From positions 7,812,001 to 7,876,000 of the forward strand of contig NC_046675.1 in the NCBI RefSeq assembly GCF_003369915.1: a stretch of DNA of 64,000 nucleotides, in the 5' to 3' direction. The stretch's first letter is position 1; every line of letters starts with the position of its first letter. Below are positions 48,281 to 61,200 of the stretch, piece after piece. A program made the position numbers and the translations under genes. The DNA comes from Drosophila miranda. Taxonomy: Eukaryota; Arthropoda; Insecta; Diptera; Drosophilidae. The notes beneath the pieces were generated by a model. The model did no database searches. It saw nothing but the letters and a program-made list of their open reading frames with translations, and had not been told where the DNA came from.

Positions 48281-50955
48281 TTCGAAGATCGCGTGCGTTT
48301 ACCGACTGCTGTGATTTGTGACTAGTCTGGGCCTGGCCAAGCGCCTGGCTTTTATCCGTCGCCCATCTGCCCAAGCTGCTGTTCCGCCTTGGCAGGCAGC
48401 AGATCGGCTCAGAGCTGAGCTGAGGCTCAGGTGCTGAGAGTAGGCAATCATTTGGCAGGCATCGCTGCACCATAAAAACCGCTTGAGGCGCACAGGCGAG
48501 AGTGTTTTTCCTAGTGTCATTAGCCTGAAATTACCCACAGACGTTTTTCCGGCCCAAGGAGTAGTTCACCTTGATTGTCGCATCGCTTCCAGGAAAAACA
48601 TCTTTGCGAATGTCAATGCTAACGCAATTTGACAGGTAAACGCACGCGAAAATGGTGCGTGGAAATCGTGGAAATAGTGGAAATAGTGGGCGGACCGCAG
48701 AGTGGAAAACAATTTGTGTCTTTGCTTTTGTATCAATCATCAACTCATTTATTTGTTACTTTAATGCTTTTGTTTTTCCTAGCTGTTGTTGGAATAATTT
48801 ATTGTATGTGTGTGTGTATATATAGACTTGCAATAAATTTTGTGAGTGCAACCATTCCATGGCATTGGGTGCCTGGAATGGGGCATGTTGATCATGGTTT
48901 TCATCAATTACCGACAACATATAAATACATATATCTTTGCTATACTTTCACAATAATTCGAGTATTTATTTGGTATAGTATTTTGCAACAGATTAGAAGT
49001 CGTGTAAGTTAGACGCTTTATGCTTGAGTATTTCGTTTGAATTTCAATTTTATATTTATATATTTTTCAGCATTTTCGGCATTTGTTTTGTTATCGTTCG
49101 ATTATGTACGAGTAGTTATGGGGTGTATTTGTGGGTTGGTGGGTGTGCCATGATACATATATGTTTGTCGAATGGATGCCTGTATTTATTTATGTACTGT
49201 CTGTTCTACATTTGTCGCTATAAATATATGTATGTACGAGTATGTTTTGTGAATATGTGCCAGTTCGATTACATATATTATTGATGATGTATACGGTTAC
49301 GAAAAAGTACATGTAGCCAAAGATTCGCTTATAATTACATATATATATATATTTTGTATAATATATTTATAGATGATAGGATGATATATATGTGTAGAAG
49401 GGTGCTGGGCCGGGGGGAAATCAGTCCCCAATTTACCAACCCAAAACAATATTATTCTTGTAAATTTGTTTTTTTTTAGTTTAAAATGTTCTACTAAAAT
49501 CGAAGAGAGTTTAACAAATTTCTCGAGCTTACTTTGTGTATAATATATCCTTTAATATGTATGTTTTGTCTATAGAGATAATTACAACCCAATTGAAATT
49601 ATGGTTTCGATATTGAATTCGTCTATTATTTAATCTGTCAACAGAACACGTTTTGTATAATTGTCTATGGTATAAATAATGCTTTAACATGTGCGTAACA
49701 AAAGAACAAACAATCCTTAAAAACAATTTGTAGCTAAATCAAATCAAAGCTATTGTTTCCTTTGAATATATGTATGTATGTTTAAAATATGACTTCGTTG
49801 ACTTCATTCATTTAAATATTTATTTATATATATTATCTAGATTTTCCTCATCTTCAGCTGCTGCTCCCTGTACCAACTAAGCCCTATATAAATGTAGTTC
49901 CTGTGGATGCCACTGCATCCTTAGAGATTCGAATATGTTTGGTTCGTTATTGTTGCTGTTTCTAGCTTAACATTGCTTGTCCCTCCTGGTACATCGTCTC
50001 TCCCTCTGTAGCCCTCAATGGCTATCGTCTGTTAAACATTAACCGCTAATAGATCATAATGATAATAATCATAATCGTAATACATATTTGTGGTTGGTTG
50101 GTTACCATAATAAACATTTAGTTTGTGTCTGTGTGTGTCTGTGTTTGGTATGTAACATTTGCTCATAGTAATTTCGGAATACATATAGTTCAATAACCGA
50201 TTTATCCATTAGAATTATAACGCATTGTATTTTTAGAGTATTAGTATTAAACTTTTGCCTGTTTATCATCATACTCTTGCGCATATTGTCTTTTATGTTT
50301 TTAGTTTTTTTTGTTTGTTCGATATTATATCATGTCTCATGTTGGTATATTTAACAAATTCATTAATATTTCGATTAAAAGTTCTCCCATTAACATGTAA
50401 TATATTGTGATTTAATATGTGTATGGGGGGGATGGGGGGTATACCATATAATTCAATATTTGGCTCAATAATATATTTAATATACTATATATACTTTCAT
50501 GTTTTTCGAAAATCTTTCAAAATGTTTTAGGTATGATTTAATTAAATATGTTTATGTTTATGCTGCAAAACCAGTCAAGTCATCTTTGCACATACATATA
50601 GTATATATATATCTATATGGGCTTTGCATTATTGTTGTTGCATTTGGTGGTTATAATTATAGATTAGTAGTGTACTACAGTGTCTACAGAGCTGCTTCTG
50701 CGGCGTCTTCCCTTCTCTTCTTGTATGGCAAATGAATTCTAGGGGTTTACAGTAAATATTCAGTAACAAGACACACATTGATAGTTAGATAGTTGAAAGG
50801 ACAGTAACCCAATGGCTGATGCTGATGCTGTTGTAGGTGTATGTGTATGTTTAGTTTCGCTTGAAACCAGGAAACTTCAGAGGCAGAAACAGATCGATTT
50901 CCATAGTATAGGTATATGATAGGTAATAGATTTTTTGTTAGAGTGCCCTTTAGAT
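48281..50955. other. AT-rich region, probable Syn 3' UTR and spacer
   Basis: No coding exon. The part just below 50,956 follows the Syn stop codon on the minus strand and is likely its 3' UTR, which is long in flies. Many ATATAT, GTATGTATG and CA/TG runs are present. The exact end of Syn cannot be placed. Confidence 0.5.
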
Positions 50956-53900
50956 TCACTTCAAATCTATTTCATCATCATCTTCGCGGGCGGCACTCCA
51001 GCGCCTGGTGGCCGAGCCCATGCTGCTCACACTGCCCGTATCGCTGAAGTCACTGAAGGCCGCATTCTGTATGCCTTCGTAGATCTTATAGCCGCTCGAT
51101 CCAGAGCCAGCACCCACTCCGCTAGAGCTCATGCTCATGCTCTTGGCCGCACCGAAGCGATCCGTCTTGTAGTTCGAAGGAGGTCCCCCGAAAATCATGT
51201 CCGCATCAGAGATGGAGCCGGCGGCCCTGGTGAACTTGCCATTGCCATAGGATGGTGTGGTGGTGCTGCTGGTCTTGGGATCCCCAAATATAATGTCCAG
51301 ATCCGACGACTTGGAGGCTGCAAGAATCGATAGGGCAGATTAGTGAAACAGTTTTTGGGTTTCTTGGGGTTTCGAGGTGCACATCAATTTGGCGGTGGGT
51401 GCAGTCTTGAGCACTTATCTTTAGGCACTACGTGAGCCAATCGCTTTACATAATTCTAGATACTAATTTGATTCGGGTGAATGGATAATGAGCGTAGAAT
51501 GAGTGTTACCAAAACAAATCTTATGAATGAGAGATGTGTGACCGAATGGGTATGAGAATGACACTGCCCTCAAGGGTACATAATTTCGATTCTAGGTTTT
51601 CGAAGACATCTTTTGATAACACACCCGCACACGAGGGACATACACACATTCGTACAGTAAACTCAAAATGGTTGCATTAACTACCAAAAATTTTGTTAAA
51701 CTAGAAGCTTCGAGTACTCTTGACATTTGTTGTGTTTTGTTGTTTTCTCTTGTTTGGGTTTCGATGCGTGCCCAGAAGCCGTACATGAACTCAAGTTTTT
51801 GCGGTGCACTCTAGCGAGTTGTTGCTGTACGAGTACTGTACTGTTACCTGTCGTGAGTTGTTGTTGTTGTTGTCTGCTGTTGTTCTGTGTGCGTGTGCGT
51901 GTGCGTGTCGTGAGTGTGTTTGGGTGCGTGCAGGCAAGCGATAGCAGCACTGGGCGAGAGAGAGACTTACAAACACTTTGGCCGGCTCGCAGGTCGTATA
52001 CGTAATATTTGGCTTACACTCTGAGAGAGAGTTGGCGTACTAGGAAAATCAAAACAGTTAGGCTAACAACCACCAACACATACAAATCAAATCGAAATAA
52101 AACCAAAAAAAACACCTATGTATTTGTCTGCTTTCGTTTTCGTCGCTTTTTGGCTACCGGCTGCCTACATGGCTAAGAGTACTTATGTTAGTTGGTCTCT
52201 AAATGTACTATAGCTTACGATTATGTGGGTTTATACCTATATGGGGTGTAGCTGATTAGTACGATAATGAGATTAAATGACATGAGCGCATATGTAGGTA
52301 AGATATAGATATGAGAGTATAGTTATTTGCAGGACCAATGTCTTGATCTAGGTCTTGCGCAGCGTTAGGCTGACGAGGAGGACGCCCACGGCTAGATAAT
52401 TACCATTGCTCTCGGAGCGCGTGTACGAGGGTCTGGTGTACGAGGGCAGATCGCTGGGATTGTTGTACTCCGCCTGCGAGGCGATCGAGTTCGAGTCGTA
52501 GCCGGACGTGTCCCCCGGCAGTGCTGTGGTGGTCACGGCCGCCGGTGCACTGTAGACGCTGGCCGAACGGATCCCGATGGCCGAGCGCCAATCGTTGGTG
52601 GTGGCCGAGGTGGTCATCGGTCCCACTGCAGTGGAAGGAGCAATTGCTCCTGCTCCCGCTCCTATGCCAGCACTATTGCTGATGCTGGTGATGGCCGTGA
52701 TGCCGCTGGCCTCGCCGGCGCCCGTGGCTGTGGCCGCCGTGTTTGTGGTGTTCGTGTCCATGCGCGTGATCGTCTCGATGGAGGTGGAGCTGCCGTAGTT
52801 GCCGTAGCTGGTCTTGTCCTTGCTGAGGGTGCTGCTGAAGCTGTTGCGATACCCACTGGAGCTGTTGGCATTGCTGTGGACCGTGGCGGCCACGGTGGGT
52901 GGCGGCGGTGGCGGGCCCGAGGGTGGGGGCGGCGACTTGATGCCGTTGCCATTGCGATTGATGCGCGACGAGATCGATGACGATGAGATCGACGAGGAGG
53001 ATGAGGTGGTGTGGTTCGAGGCGGCGCCAGCGATGCTGGCCACGCTCGATGACTTGTGCGGCTCCTTGTCGAAGGGATTGACCCGTTCCTGTGGCTCAAA
53101 GTTGGTCACCGGCTTATAGCCGCCGGCGGCTTTATCCGTACTTGTATCCGTAGTTATGTTGACGCTATCCGAAACGCTGCTGCCGGGCTGGACGGCTGAG
53201 CTGGCCGCTGATGGCTCCTCCAGCGGACGGCTGGGCTGGGTGGAGATCACCTCCGTGCCGTTGCCGTTGCCGTTGCCAGACTTGCCGCCCGAGGCGAACG
53301 AGAACTGCTTGCCCAGGAAGGAGCCGCTGAAGCCGCTGCCTCCGCTGCTCCCTGGCCCGGCACTGGTGGGCACACTGCCCAGGCCGCTGCTTGTCTCGCT
53401 CGCCGTTCTGCCGCGCTTCTTATTAGCGATTTCCTACATGTCGCCAAATATCCCCGCGAACGTCTTCCTCAGGTTCTTCATCGTGTCCTCCGCATCCTCC
53501 ACCACGGAGCTCTGGGTCTGCGGAGGACGTTGTCCCACCCTGGACACCGACGAGATGCTCGATGCCTGCGATGTCTGCGAGTCGCGTCGCACTCCTCCCA
53601 CAGTGCTCGGCCCCGAGGAGGACGGCTCCTCCGGCAGCTCGGATATGCTGCTGCGGCTGCTCAGCCGTCCAATGGATCCCACCGCTGGCGAGGTGCGCTC
53701 GGGTATGGGCGGTGGTCCGCCCATGGGCGCTGGCCGGGGTCCGGCTGGAAGTGGCGGTGTTGGGGCCATGCCATCGTCTGTGGGGCTCTCGGCGCGCGAG
53801 GACACCGACGAGCGGGAGGGGAGCCTGCCCGGTCCTGTCTGAGCCATGCTGGGGCGGCAAACGTTCTACGGGAGAGAAGGAGTTTGCTAAAGAGGCTCTT

Positions 53901-56178
53901 TGGAGGCGAAAAAGGACTGTACGCCACCCACCTGCATGCGGCCCGACACCAGGTCGGCTATCTGCCTGCGGTCATCCTCCTGACTGTCGCCGATGAGCGC
54001 AAATGTGCTGTCGCAGGCACTGATGATGTACTCGCGTCCGTCTTTGGCCACGACCACGGAGAGACCGCACACTTCCATGCCGCCAAAGAGCTCCGATATC
54101 TGTAAGTGATCCAATTGCATTAGTGATTAGAATTCCTGCCTGCGATTGAGTCATGGTCCCAAAATGTGGTTTCGATTTCATGCCCATGCCCCCAGTCAGC
54201 CCCAGACCCCCAGAGGCAGGGTCCAGAGGCTGCTGTCGCTGCTGTTCTGTGTTCTGCGTGGGCTTCCGCAGTTGGTTTTAATTACACAGTTTGTTTTGAT
54301 TAAAACTGCTGCTGACTTGCCTAGAAAACTCATATCGACGTCGTCATCATCGACCCGGCCCACCCACATATATAACCCTAAACACTTCCCGCATGGGGCT
54401 GGGTTGTGCAACAAAATGGCATTAATTAATGCTCATATGCAGTGCCGGAAAGCGAATGAATCAGCCTCCGCTCCAAGGAAGCGCCGCTGAGCCATCTATG
54501 GATTTTGATGGCATACCTCAATCGATGGCATTTTCATGTACGAGCAGATACATAAATACCTCATCAAGCAATCGGATTGTTTAATTCCCGTTACCTCATA
54601 CCCCACACAGACACACACACACACACAGACAGTCAGTGTTTGCGGCTAAAACCGTTTCAACTGTCTTGCGATTTGCATATTCATAAGCTCTAATTAAAGC
54701 GGCGCCGACACTCGAGGGCACATATAAACAGGCAACGACTGACGTCAGTCAAAGTAGACCCGAATCGTACTCCCACCCACCTTCACCACCCCCCCGCTGG
54801 GCAAATCAGACCACAGCCGAAATCACAAATTGTGCACCCAAAATGCCGCAAATAATTTAAAGCGATTTGCCCCAACCCCAGCCCCAGTCTCAGTCCCAGT
54901 CTCAGCATCAGCCATATTGATTGGCAAAATTTGATAAATGTGTGCAAAGGCTGAGCTGCTGCTTTGGAACTGATTTCCATGCCATGGCCCAGAATTGGAG
55001 GCTGTAACGGTAATGTGTTCTGGCCTATGGGGCACTGCAAAGGAGCCCAAATGGAGAATACCAACTGGAATGCCCTATATTTGTGTACTTCAAAGTGGGT
55101 TTGGCATGTGTTATGTGCATCTCTTTTCGGGAGACATCTTTTAAGGGAAGAACAAAGTTCTAGTCTAAGAATTAAGATACTTCCTAGTGGTACAGTACTC
55201 CCCCATAAAGGTATATTTACTTCTGTGTAAGTTTGAACTGTCGCAACTTTAATGAAAGGAGCAGAATATGACAGGTTTCCATCTGTCCTACAGGTTCTAT
55301 TAGGCAGCGTCTCTCTATTATATAAACAAGTTTTGGGTCGTCGTCTTGCTAATGAGCCGGGGGTTCTTCAATATAATTCCTTGTACTTGTAAGCCCTACT
55401 CTAGAGTACACCCAATTCGGTGAGGTAGGTCCCCAATTTATTTTACTGTATGATTTAGTATCTCCAGAGATCTGATTCGATGACTTACCTCATCCACCCA
55501 GGTTTTGTACTTCTCGGTTAAAGTGATTTGCTCCAGCATGGCGGAGCCTTGATTGGTCTTCCAATTGCCGGAGATGGATTTGCGCCTGTTAAAGAGCGAA
55601 AGCAAGCAAGCGTAATAAATTAGCATGCCACAAAAGAGCGTAGATAATTCGATGCCACACAAAGCTGAATGGGGGGAGAGGGAGAGAGACAGATCTTTGA
55701 ACTCGTCGCATTTTCGTTGGCAAACAATGAACTTTTGCCGCTGCACTTGGTAGGATAATTGGCGATTGCATTGCGGCGGCTTTTGTCTGCTGACAGTTGC
55801 CGTTGAGCTCAAGGTCAATTGTCGGTCCAGGGAACAGCAGGCCACAGCAGACCACTCGACCCATCTCGATCCGCAACCCATCATCATTGAGGCTTTCAGC
55901 ATTCGGCATTCAGCATTCGGCATTGTGTGCGCCGTCTGCGGTTTTGTGGTCATCACTTACATAAATGCCTTGTAGTTGTTGCCAATCTTCTGGATGTGCA
56001 CGCTGAACTTGGCATCGATGTAGGGCTCGATGGTGCAATAACAATGCGTTTCGTTGCCGGCACCGCTCACCAGTCCGGCGGCGTCTTGCAGGGCGCTCTG
56101 GTTCTCCAGCCGAGCGGTGGCCACTCCGCCATGACAATGTCCGGCCTTCAGCACGCTGGGGAACTTGGTGAATTGGAA
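50956..56178 (-). CDS. Syn: Synapsin, 3' half (part of domain C, through domain E and the readthrough frame)
   Basis: Exons in the window: 56178-55961, 55585-55489, 54099-53932, 53865-52404 and 51317-50956. The gene begins beyond 64,000. The first three encode the ATP-grasp-like C domain: VLKAGHCHGGVATARLENQS, CYCTIEPYIDAKFSVHIQKI, GNNYKAFM, then SISGNWKTNQGSAMLEQI and ELFGGMEVCGLSVVVAKDGR. Synapsins tether synaptic vesicles to actin and regulate the reserve pool at presynaptic terminals. Exon 53865 onward codes a Pro/Ser-rich linker and domain E (TMKNLRKTFAGIFGDM), then a UAG at 53436-53434. The same frame continues for 463 more codons across the last intron to a stop at 50956-50958. Klagges and co-workers described exactly this two-frame layout for D. 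melanogaster Syn, where UAG is partly read through. The second frame is Gly/Ser/Asn-rich and ends in an acidic DDDEIDLK. Confidence 0.95.
51318..52403 (-). other. Syn: Last Syn intron, with a possible 42-bp cassette exon at 51971-52012
   Basis: The GTAATT donor at 52403 and TTGCAG acceptor at 51318 join in phase 1. Inside, 51971-52012 has a pyrimidine tract and AG upstream and a perfect GTAAGT donor. It is 42 bp, phase 1 at both ends and stop-free, adding AKYYVYDLRAGQSV. A slightly earlier AG (CTCTCTCAG) would give a 50-bp exon that shifts frame. Confidence 0.45.
53434..53436 (-). promoter_or_regulatory. Syn: In-frame UAG subject to stop-codon readthrough in Syn
   Basis: The mRNA reads GACATG-UAG-GAAATCGCT. 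The stop directly follows domain E. Downstream codons continue in frame as EIANKKRGRTASETSSG and remain open for 343 codons within this exon. The readthrough interpretation rests on the published fly gene; the conserved layout is seen directly here. Confidence 0.9.
54100..55488 (-). other. Syn intron
   Basis: Donor GTAAGT at 55488, acceptor TTACAG ending at 54100. No nested gene or notable repeat seen; the 54.88 kb area holds CAGTCTCAGTCCCAG-type short repeats. Confidence 0.8.
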
Positions 56179-58153
56179 CTGCAATGAGGAAGAGTTCGAA
56201 TGCAATCACAATTTGTGTCTCGCTCGGTCAGTGATTGTGATTGTGATTGGCATTATATAAATTACAATATGCCGATGCGATGAGACCCGGACCCATACCC
56301 ATACCCAGACCCGTACCCGCTTCGATTCGATTTCTTTTGATTTTATTTGCTGCGGAAATCTGAGGGCGCACGTTCCAAGCTGCTTATTAATCTGTTGGAT
56401 AAATGCCAAATTCATTTGTCTTTCTCGTATTTGTTTTTGCTCGATTTCCGACTCTGAATCTGGCCATGGAAATGGTCTTTCATTTCCACGAACCGACCCT
56501 CTCATGCCTTTAACGTTACTCAGGGAAAATTCTTTCAAGTTATTAATGATCAAATTCTGAATTAAATACGAAAGAGAAACTACAAACAAGGCCCTGCCAA
56601 CCATCTATTGAAAAAATTCAACTGTTAATAATTCAACGGAATTGTCCATTGATAATGTATTTGCACACAGATACTGTCTCGAATGTGTATGTAAGTCCAC
56701 ATGTTAATCATCTGACATATTTAAACAGCTGATAAATCATAAATAAACATATGGACTTTCCCTGCCTATAAAATTTAATGACATCAGAAGAGATAAACCA
56801 AGTAAAAGAGTACTTTCAAGATTCCGACTATAGGATACCCGTTTACAAGATATTTATTTATGGTTCCCCAAGTATAATATGATCGATCTAGTTTTAAATA
56901 GGCACAAACTATATGCAAAACCCTTTTGGCTTTTATTATATCCAGATCCTATCCTAAAGATCAAAACAAACTCAAGTTATGTATGGAATATTTATGGAAT
57001 TTGTAGAACAATTTCCTCTGCCTGTTTCTTGCATTCACAAGAACTTAACATACCCTTCTACTCTACGCGCAACGGGTATGGAAATGCAATCAAAAAAAAT
57101 AAAGCTGAGAGGAAAACCATAACAAACCATGACGCAGAAACTGAAAGAAAGAAGAATTGTCGCAAACGATGAGAGACAATCGCGTTGACAGGAGGGATGG
57201 CAGCGAGAGCAAATCACTCAATGAATATCAGCATAAGAGCGAGATGGGAAGAGAGAGAGAGTGAAGGGAGCCTGGGGAGGGGGCAATCTCGGCCAGACGT
57301 CACACCCCCACATAGCAGGCATTCTTGGAAGCTGCTACGTATTCCGCTCGAGTGGTCGCTGTCTAGAGGTCTACTCTCGAGTTATATCAGCGGGCCTAAA
57401 ATATGCACTGTGACGCATCCGATTCGGGTTGAGAGAGGGAGTGGGATATGGTGAGTGAGCGATATATGCATGTAAGAGTACGTCTGTGCGTCTCGTAGTC
57501 GTAGTCGTACTCATATGAGTATGTGGTGGCGTTAGCTAGTCGTGTATGCAGATTATGGCAACGTTTTGTAGGCGTACACCATGAAGCATGACCATGCCCA
57601 CAGCATGGCAGAGCACGTGTGCGCCAGACTTACCCTACCCTCTCGAGGAAGTGGAAGTAAGCCGTATCGGTGTGCAAGTATAACTAAATTATTGGTTGAT
57701 TTGTGGCCTGACAGATGCGCTATTTTGCTGCGGTTCCTGATGCCGCCGCTCTCACTGTGGCGCCAAGCATATTTCCTATGCCATGCCCGAGAGCATAAAC
57801 CAGGCCGCTGCACGCAATTAATAAAGCTGCCAAGGTAAAATAATGCACAGAAATATGCAATCGACTCGGCCTCTTGCCGCTCTCTTTCACTCTCACTCGG
57901 TGCTCCTCCGCCGCGGCGTTTCACTCATTTGCAATGAATTTATTACGCTTTTGATCGCCCGACAGCAGCTTATGCGGGGGACCAGACCAAAAAAAGCTCA
58001 AAAGCGATCACTATCGCGCACGTCTTGCTCTCGTGCTCCATGCTCTCGGCGCCCGAGTGCGATCTTGAGTGGGATCGGGACTTCGGCCAAGACGAAACGG
58101 TTGGCTTGACGATTCGTTGCTTCGTTGCTTCGTTGCTCTCTCTCGGACTTGAG

Positions 58154-58207
58154 TGTGATTGCGTTTGGTATTTGACTTTACTTTTTCCAATACCAAACGC
58201 AATCACA
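58154..58207. repeat. Perfect 19-bp inverted repeat with a 16-base loop
   Basis: Left arm TGTGATTGCGTTTGGTATT (58154-58172), right arm AATACCAAACGCAATCACA (58189-58207), loop of 16 pyrimidine-rich bases. No mismatch in the stem. It is shorter than a typical fly pre-miRNA stem. Confidence 0.9.
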
Positions 58208-61200
58208 ACTGAAAAAGCAGCGCAGCGAAGTGCTCCACCGGACAAACGCGCGGGTCCGAGTCCATACACCATCCACAATAAACCATATAAGATCAAGTGC
58301 AGTGGCAATTAAACGACGAGTCGTGAGAGTGCCAGTGAAAATAAATTCCCATTGGGTTAAAGTTGAAGACAAAAGCCCCAAAAGCTACAGTACGTGCAAT
58401 TTTCCGAGACAAACAAGTTGCTGCTGCTCAAAGGTAAAAATAATTTAATTTTAGGCATTTTTTTGCTTTTCTTATTTTGTTGGGTTTTATCATGAAGCAT
58501 TTGGCATTTAGAAGATACAAATTGAAGCTATGCAAAACGCGCGACAGCGGCGCGACAAACGCGCGTTTTTCTGGCTATTTAAAACGCGAGCGCGGGGAAA
58601 TGTGGCGACGCGTCGCAGCATCACTGACACAGCGACACAGTTTTCCATGCCCCCGACACACACGCACCTATCATTCTATTTATTTGCGTTTATTTATAAT
58701 TTGTTTTTATTTGCCTTCGTCAGAGTTTTCCCTCCTTCTTGGAGACGGCCGTTCGGCGGCCCGCCTGTCGATTCCTCTTAATAGTTTTTAATGTCGCCAA
58801 TTTGTAAACAAACTGCAGCCATTAAAAAATATACATACATGCGGCTCGTTGTGCAATGTCGTCTGGTCGTAAAGCCCCCCGACTGGAGCTTCCCCGTAGC
58901 CGGACACCCACCGTGGCAGTGTTCTTTTGCAGTTAATTTCAATATTTTGTGGAAAAATTCATGAAAATATGATTGTGTCGATGAAACTTGACCGGTTATG
59001 GAGGATGTGTCTGTATTATATATATACTCGTAGAACCCTTGTAAATGGAATTTGTTGGATGTCAAGGCGAGGCCTCTCTGGCTCTGTTTTGCGTGGGATA
59101 TTTTCATATTACGCATACGTCATGTGTGTTTTGGCATTGGCTTTTTAATGGCTAAAAATACCAGAATTCATAAAATATTTTAGAATTCTACAAATTGTAT
59201 ATGTTTATGACATTTTACAGCAAAAACACTATCAATTTGAACCAAAGAATCTTGTCTGTGGTGGAAAGTGCGTGAAAATGCATTTCAAGTGTCTTCCCCT
59301 TTCTTTTCTTCGACCCCCACACTCTTTTCGCATTGACGATTTTTCCTTCATTTGACTTTGCCTTTTATTCCTTTTTGTTTTTCCCGATTTTCTTGGAAAT
59401 ATTGACTTTTCTTTTCGTCTCACTGCCTTCCTCTGCCCTCCCATCCCATATACGAGTCTGGTAACAATTTCGTGCGAGTATTGTGCTACATTTTTTGCCT
59501 TGTTTTGTTTGCTCTTTTATTGCTCACAAAAGCCGTAACCGCAACAGCTGTTTGTGTGCCTGTGAATGAAAATGGAACCCGGTTAGTGGGCTAGTGGCTG
59601 CTCAGGTGTGAGTAGTGCGAGTATCTCAACGATTCCCAGAATGAAAACCCGATCAATGCGGTGGCTGGTGGCCGCTCTACTAAGATTTCGTATCGTTTCG
59701 AGGAAAACCCGCAAATGAAAACTTTTCCTTCGCACATCATTCGTTTCTCCCATATTTGGCCGCCGGTGCACTTAAGGCCCCCAAAAAAAGAGTCAGTCAG
59801 ACATATACCCATATATAGTAGGGCTTCAGATACAAACGCGATTGTTTATTCCTTCACACTTGCCTGACTCTCGACACACCCACAGACGGCGATGGTTGGG
59901 CTTATCCTCTACATGCGACTCATGCGACCATTAATAATTTGCTTGTGCAACTTTTGCAATTTAATATTATTGTACAATTAAAAAGAAATGCAGGAGACAG
60001 TGACAGTCCCCAGCCACAGGCCAACAGCAGCGACAAAGAGTCTTTGGCGTGGTATGCCTTTCCATTAATAACTTTTCATCATCATCTTCGGGCCGCTTCG
60101 GGCTGCTTCTTCTGCATCTTACAAGTATTTTCCCGGCTGCTCTTGTTGTTCGGTTTTTTGCGTAAATTTCACAAGTCAGCCAGCAATTTATTGACGATGA
60201 TTTCTTTTTAGTCTCCGTTCCTTGGATCTGTCACAGGGCCCAGACTCCCTCCCTCCCTTCCTCCTCCTTCGGAGTGTGTGTGTGTGGGCCATGGGCCGTC
60301 AATTTGTCTGATTGTCTGTCAGTTGTTTTTTTTTTCTTTAATTTCCTTAACAAGATCTGTCGCCCAAGGCACAAATTTGAATGGGACGGGGCTTGGAATG
60401 TTGGGCATTAAAATGAAAATAAATCACCACTCGACTCGGCCTGATGAAATATGATTCAATTTTGATGTGCAAAATGTTCTCATATCTGACATAAAATCAA
60501 ATTGTTTCTCTTTTGAGGAGGGTACTTATAGGGAGGGGGTGTTATAGTGTTCTTGAACAGGCTGAAAAGGGGAAGGGATACAGATATTGTTTGGCTATTA
60601 AATCTCCCAGTTTCAGAGCTATCTGGTGGGACCTTTTACAATACAATTTTTCAACAACATTTATTCAAAACTGTGCTCTTAAACAGCTGTGTCAGGTCTC
60701 ATATTACTGAGAATACTGAGAGGGGTTTCGTACTGCATTCGAATTTCCATGTAAATTGTATGTTCCATAATCTGAACAATTTCCGAAAAAATGCATTCTT
60801 GATAAGTATTGATTTTTATGCAAATTCCGCACTTTGTTAAGGGAATGCCAAAAGACCACACAGAACTGCATTGTAGTCTGGGATTTTTTTTCACAAATAT
60901 TTTATATTTTGATGTCTCTATACTGTGGCCATGTGTGCGTGTGTGTGAATACATAAGTTTATATAAATATGAAATGCCAAAGGCATTGGGTCTTGCTCAT
61001 TAAAAATTTATGTTTTTTACGGACCGGCAAATGCAATGCGAGACGGGTCCGAGTCCGAATCTGAGCCGACCGGCCGGCGTCATGGTCCCTGAACTGGGCT
61101 TCCGACCTCAGCTGCAACCCGCCCCACCCCCGACCCCCGTTATTGGGGTTTTGTTTACTCGAAAGGCGCGACACATTAGCATTTTTAATTGAATCGTTGC

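Noticed and set aside
52662..53099. Alternative-frame minus ORF overlapping the Syn second frame
   Set aside because: Arg/Pro/His-rich off-frame reading of the same exon; the synapsin frame joins its neighbours in phase and this one does not.
58778..59116. Minus-strand frame containing a HCHGG-like word resembling synapsin's GHCHGG
   Set aside because: Only a five-residue coincidence; the flanking residues do not match synapsin domain C and there are no matching splice sites.
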